From: Fluviicola sp.
GTDB lineage: Bacteria; Bacteroidota; Bacteroidia; Flavobacteriales_D; Crocinitomicaceae
NCBI GenBank assembly: GCA_002734065.2
Contig: NVXU02000025.1
Location: forward strand, 186,001-250,000
Reading direction: 5' to 3'
DNA length: 64,000 nucleotides
Shown here: positions 63,057-64,000 of the stretch, in pieces
Position numbering within the stretch: position 1 is the stretch's first letter
Layout: every line of letters begins with the position of its first letter
The notes under the pieces: generated by a model
Database searches by the model: none
The model's input: the letters and a program-made list of their open reading frames with translations, nothing else
Told to the model about the DNA's origin: nothing
Program-made: the position numbers and the translations under genes

Positions 63057-63149
63057 TTAAGTAGATTGAATCACTGCTCAAATTAGCTTAGTTTTATCAG
63101 ACGATTTTAGTGAAAAAGGGCTCTTTTTCGCAAAGGTATGCTGTTTGAA

Positions 63150-63210
63150 GATTTAATAATTTATTATATTTACATATTGGGGACATGTCAAGCATGTCGG
63201 GTTGTTCTGT
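63150..63210 (+). promoter_or_regulatory. shared promoter-leader, copy 1
   Basis: GATTTAATAATTTATTATATT then TACATATTGGGGACATGTC and GCATGTCGGG. It aligns with a leader at 63596-63650 before the next gene (TTAATAATTTGCTATATTTG, TTGGGTATGTGTGC, CACATGTCGAA). A TAnnTTT box is included in both. Confidence 0.55.
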
Positions 63211-63223
63211 ATCTAGTACAAAA

Positions 63224-63580
63224 ATGGAGAAATTAATAAATAAATACATCGAACTTGCTGTGAGCCACGCTGAATGCACCATGGAAGGGAACAGCACTAA
63301 AGGGAATAAGGTTCACTCTAAAATGATGAAAATCATCCGTCTAATTAAACTAGAATCTGACGAAATTCGCAACTTATTTTACGGGACATTAGAACATGAG
63401 AATGATTCTGTTAAAATTTGGACAGCAATAATATTGCTAAGGACAAAGGAATCTGAATCATTATCGGTCTTAAATAAAATAGCAGAAACAAATGAAACAA
63501 TTCACGGATTGACAGCAGAATCTATAATTGATTGCTGGAAAGCAGGGATGTTAACTGATATTTTAAATTGGAATGAATAA
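63224..63580 (+). CDS. DUF2019-like HEAT-type small protein
   Basis: 118 residues from the ATG of MEKLINKYIELAV. A longer frame from 63185 would translate part of the leader that recurs as non-coding sequence before the next gene. It resembles DUF2019 proteins: an N-terminal helix, GNKVHSKMMKIIRLIKL, then EHENDSVKIWTAIILLRTKESESLSVLNKIAE in HEAT-like helices. Function unknown; such proteins often act as immunity or accessory proteins in toxin loci, which is only a hint here. No toxin gene is visible beside it. Confidence 0.68.
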   Translation: MEKLINKYIELAVSHAECTMEGNSTKGNKVHSKMMKIIRLIKLESDEIRNLFYGTLEHENDSVKIWTAIILLRTKESESLSVLNKIAETNETIHGLTAESIIDCWKAGMLTDILNWNE

Positions 63581-63595
63581 AAAAGATCCTAATAG

Positions 63596-63650
63596 AGGAT
63601 TAATAATTTGCTATATTTGGGTGTTGGGTATGTGTGCTGTTGCACATGTC
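63596..63650 (+). promoter_or_regulatory. shared promoter-leader, copy 2
   Basis: TATATTTG at 63612-63619 is a good -7 box. A hairpin follows (ATGTGTGC-TGTT-GCACATGT). It is the equivalent of the leader at 63150-63210. Confidence 0.55.
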
Positions 63651-63684
63651 GAATCGTTAAGACAATCAATTGCACAACACTATT

Positions 63685-64000
63685 ATGAATAAAACCATCC
63701 TTTCTGTATTTCTCAGCATGATTGTGTTAAGCCAACTGACTTCATGCGAGACTCACTATAAAGAGGTTGGACTAGATAAGTTAGAATTAAGGGACAGCTT
63801 ATGGTATGAAAATAAGTCCAATGAGCTATTCACGGGTAGGTATCTCGAAAATTACGAAACCGGAGAACTAAAAAGTATGGTCACAATAGAAAACGGGAAA
63901 GTGAACGGAAAGGCAGAATCATATTATAAGAATGGTGCAAAAGCAGCCGAAATTAACTATAGGAATGGTGTTTTCCATGGCAAATCGGATGAATGGTTTG
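63685..64000 (+). CDS. YwqK/MORN-type repeat lipoprotein, 3'-truncated by window edge
   Basis: About 105 codons are visible. A lipoprotein signal (SVFLSMIVLSQLTSC, Cys21) is followed by YwqK-type repeats: FTGRYLENYETGELKS, then ENGKVNGKAESYYKNGAKAAE and YRNGVFHGKSDEWF running into the edge. Same repeat class as the protein at 1113-2828, but lipid-anchored. Function unknown. Confidence 0.8.
   Translation, partial: MNKTILSVFLSMIVLSQLTSCETHYKEVGLDKLELRDSLWYENKSNELFTGRYLENYETGELKSMVTIENGKVNGKAESYYKNGAKAAEINYRNGVFHGKSDEWF

Noticed and set aside
63605-63684. Integron attC-like site (GTTGGGT fits GTTRRRY)
   Set aside because: No matching RYYYAAC partner at a suitable distance, no integrase, and the neighbouring leader copy lacks the GTTRRRY word.

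Overview
The window looks like a chromosomal segment of a low-GC Bacteroidota, most likely order Flavobacteriales and perhaps a Crocinitomicaceae/Fluviicola-like lineage (family placement is inference). The evidence is Bacteroidota-type promoters (TAnnTTTG boxes), absence of Shine-Dalgarno motifs, three secreted proteases with type IX secretion C-terminal sorting tails, YwqK/MORN-type repeat proteins, a FeoB-associated Cys-rich mini-protein, an AddB-like nuclease typical of the phylum, and many TAATG stop/start overlaps.

Layout. 1-4009: the 3' end of purN, a MarC membrane protein, a YwqK-repeat secreted protein, a LysE exporter and a small acidic protein. 4010-4508: a gene-free block built of modular inverted repeats. 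4509-10048: a secreted esterase, an AddB-like PD-(D/E)XK protein and an AAA/DUF4143 protein whose two nucleotide-binding motifs are both degenerate. 10350-16961: hutI, tRNA-Leu(CAA), a ferrous-iron operon (feoA-feoB-Cys-rich peptide), and gpsA-lysC. 17053-21708: a 1551-residue reprolysin-like T9SS protease. 21907-31998: acyl-CoA carboxylase beta, an ABC exporter pair, aspS, cysS, an orphan antitoxin-like gene and polA.

The central region (32476-43394) is the most coherent system: a reductive pyrimidine-degradation cluster. In gene order it encodes CoA-acylating (methyl)malonate-semialdehyde dehydrogenase, a class III omega-aminotransferase, an NCS1 nucleobase transporter, dihydropyrimidinase, beta-ureidopropionase, PreT, PreA and a cytosine deaminase of the yeast Fcy1 type. 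Together they would import cytosine or uracil, deaminate cytosine, reduce uracil, open the ring, release beta-alanine and oxidise its carbon skeleton to acetyl-CoA. A GxxExxY gene sits inside this cluster between copies of a roughly 100-bp repeat.

43422-64000: two small exported proteins, a UPF1-like SF1 helicase carrying a palindromic repeat in its coding sequence, a frameshifted four-helix-bundle gene, a transsulfuration enzyme, a KtrA-like/SDR pair, two tandem M43-type T9SS metalloproteases, an ALDH7-type dehydrogenase, a methyltransferase, an arsenic operon (arsR-arsM-arsC-acr3) with an operator palindrome, a cation/proton antiporter, a DUF2019-like gene and the start of a YwqK-type lipoprotein.

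Several families of dispersed intergenic repeats run through the window. One family lies just upstream of start codons and another just downstream of stop codons, always in the same orientation relative to the gene. All function calls come from reading motifs by eye; no database search was run.
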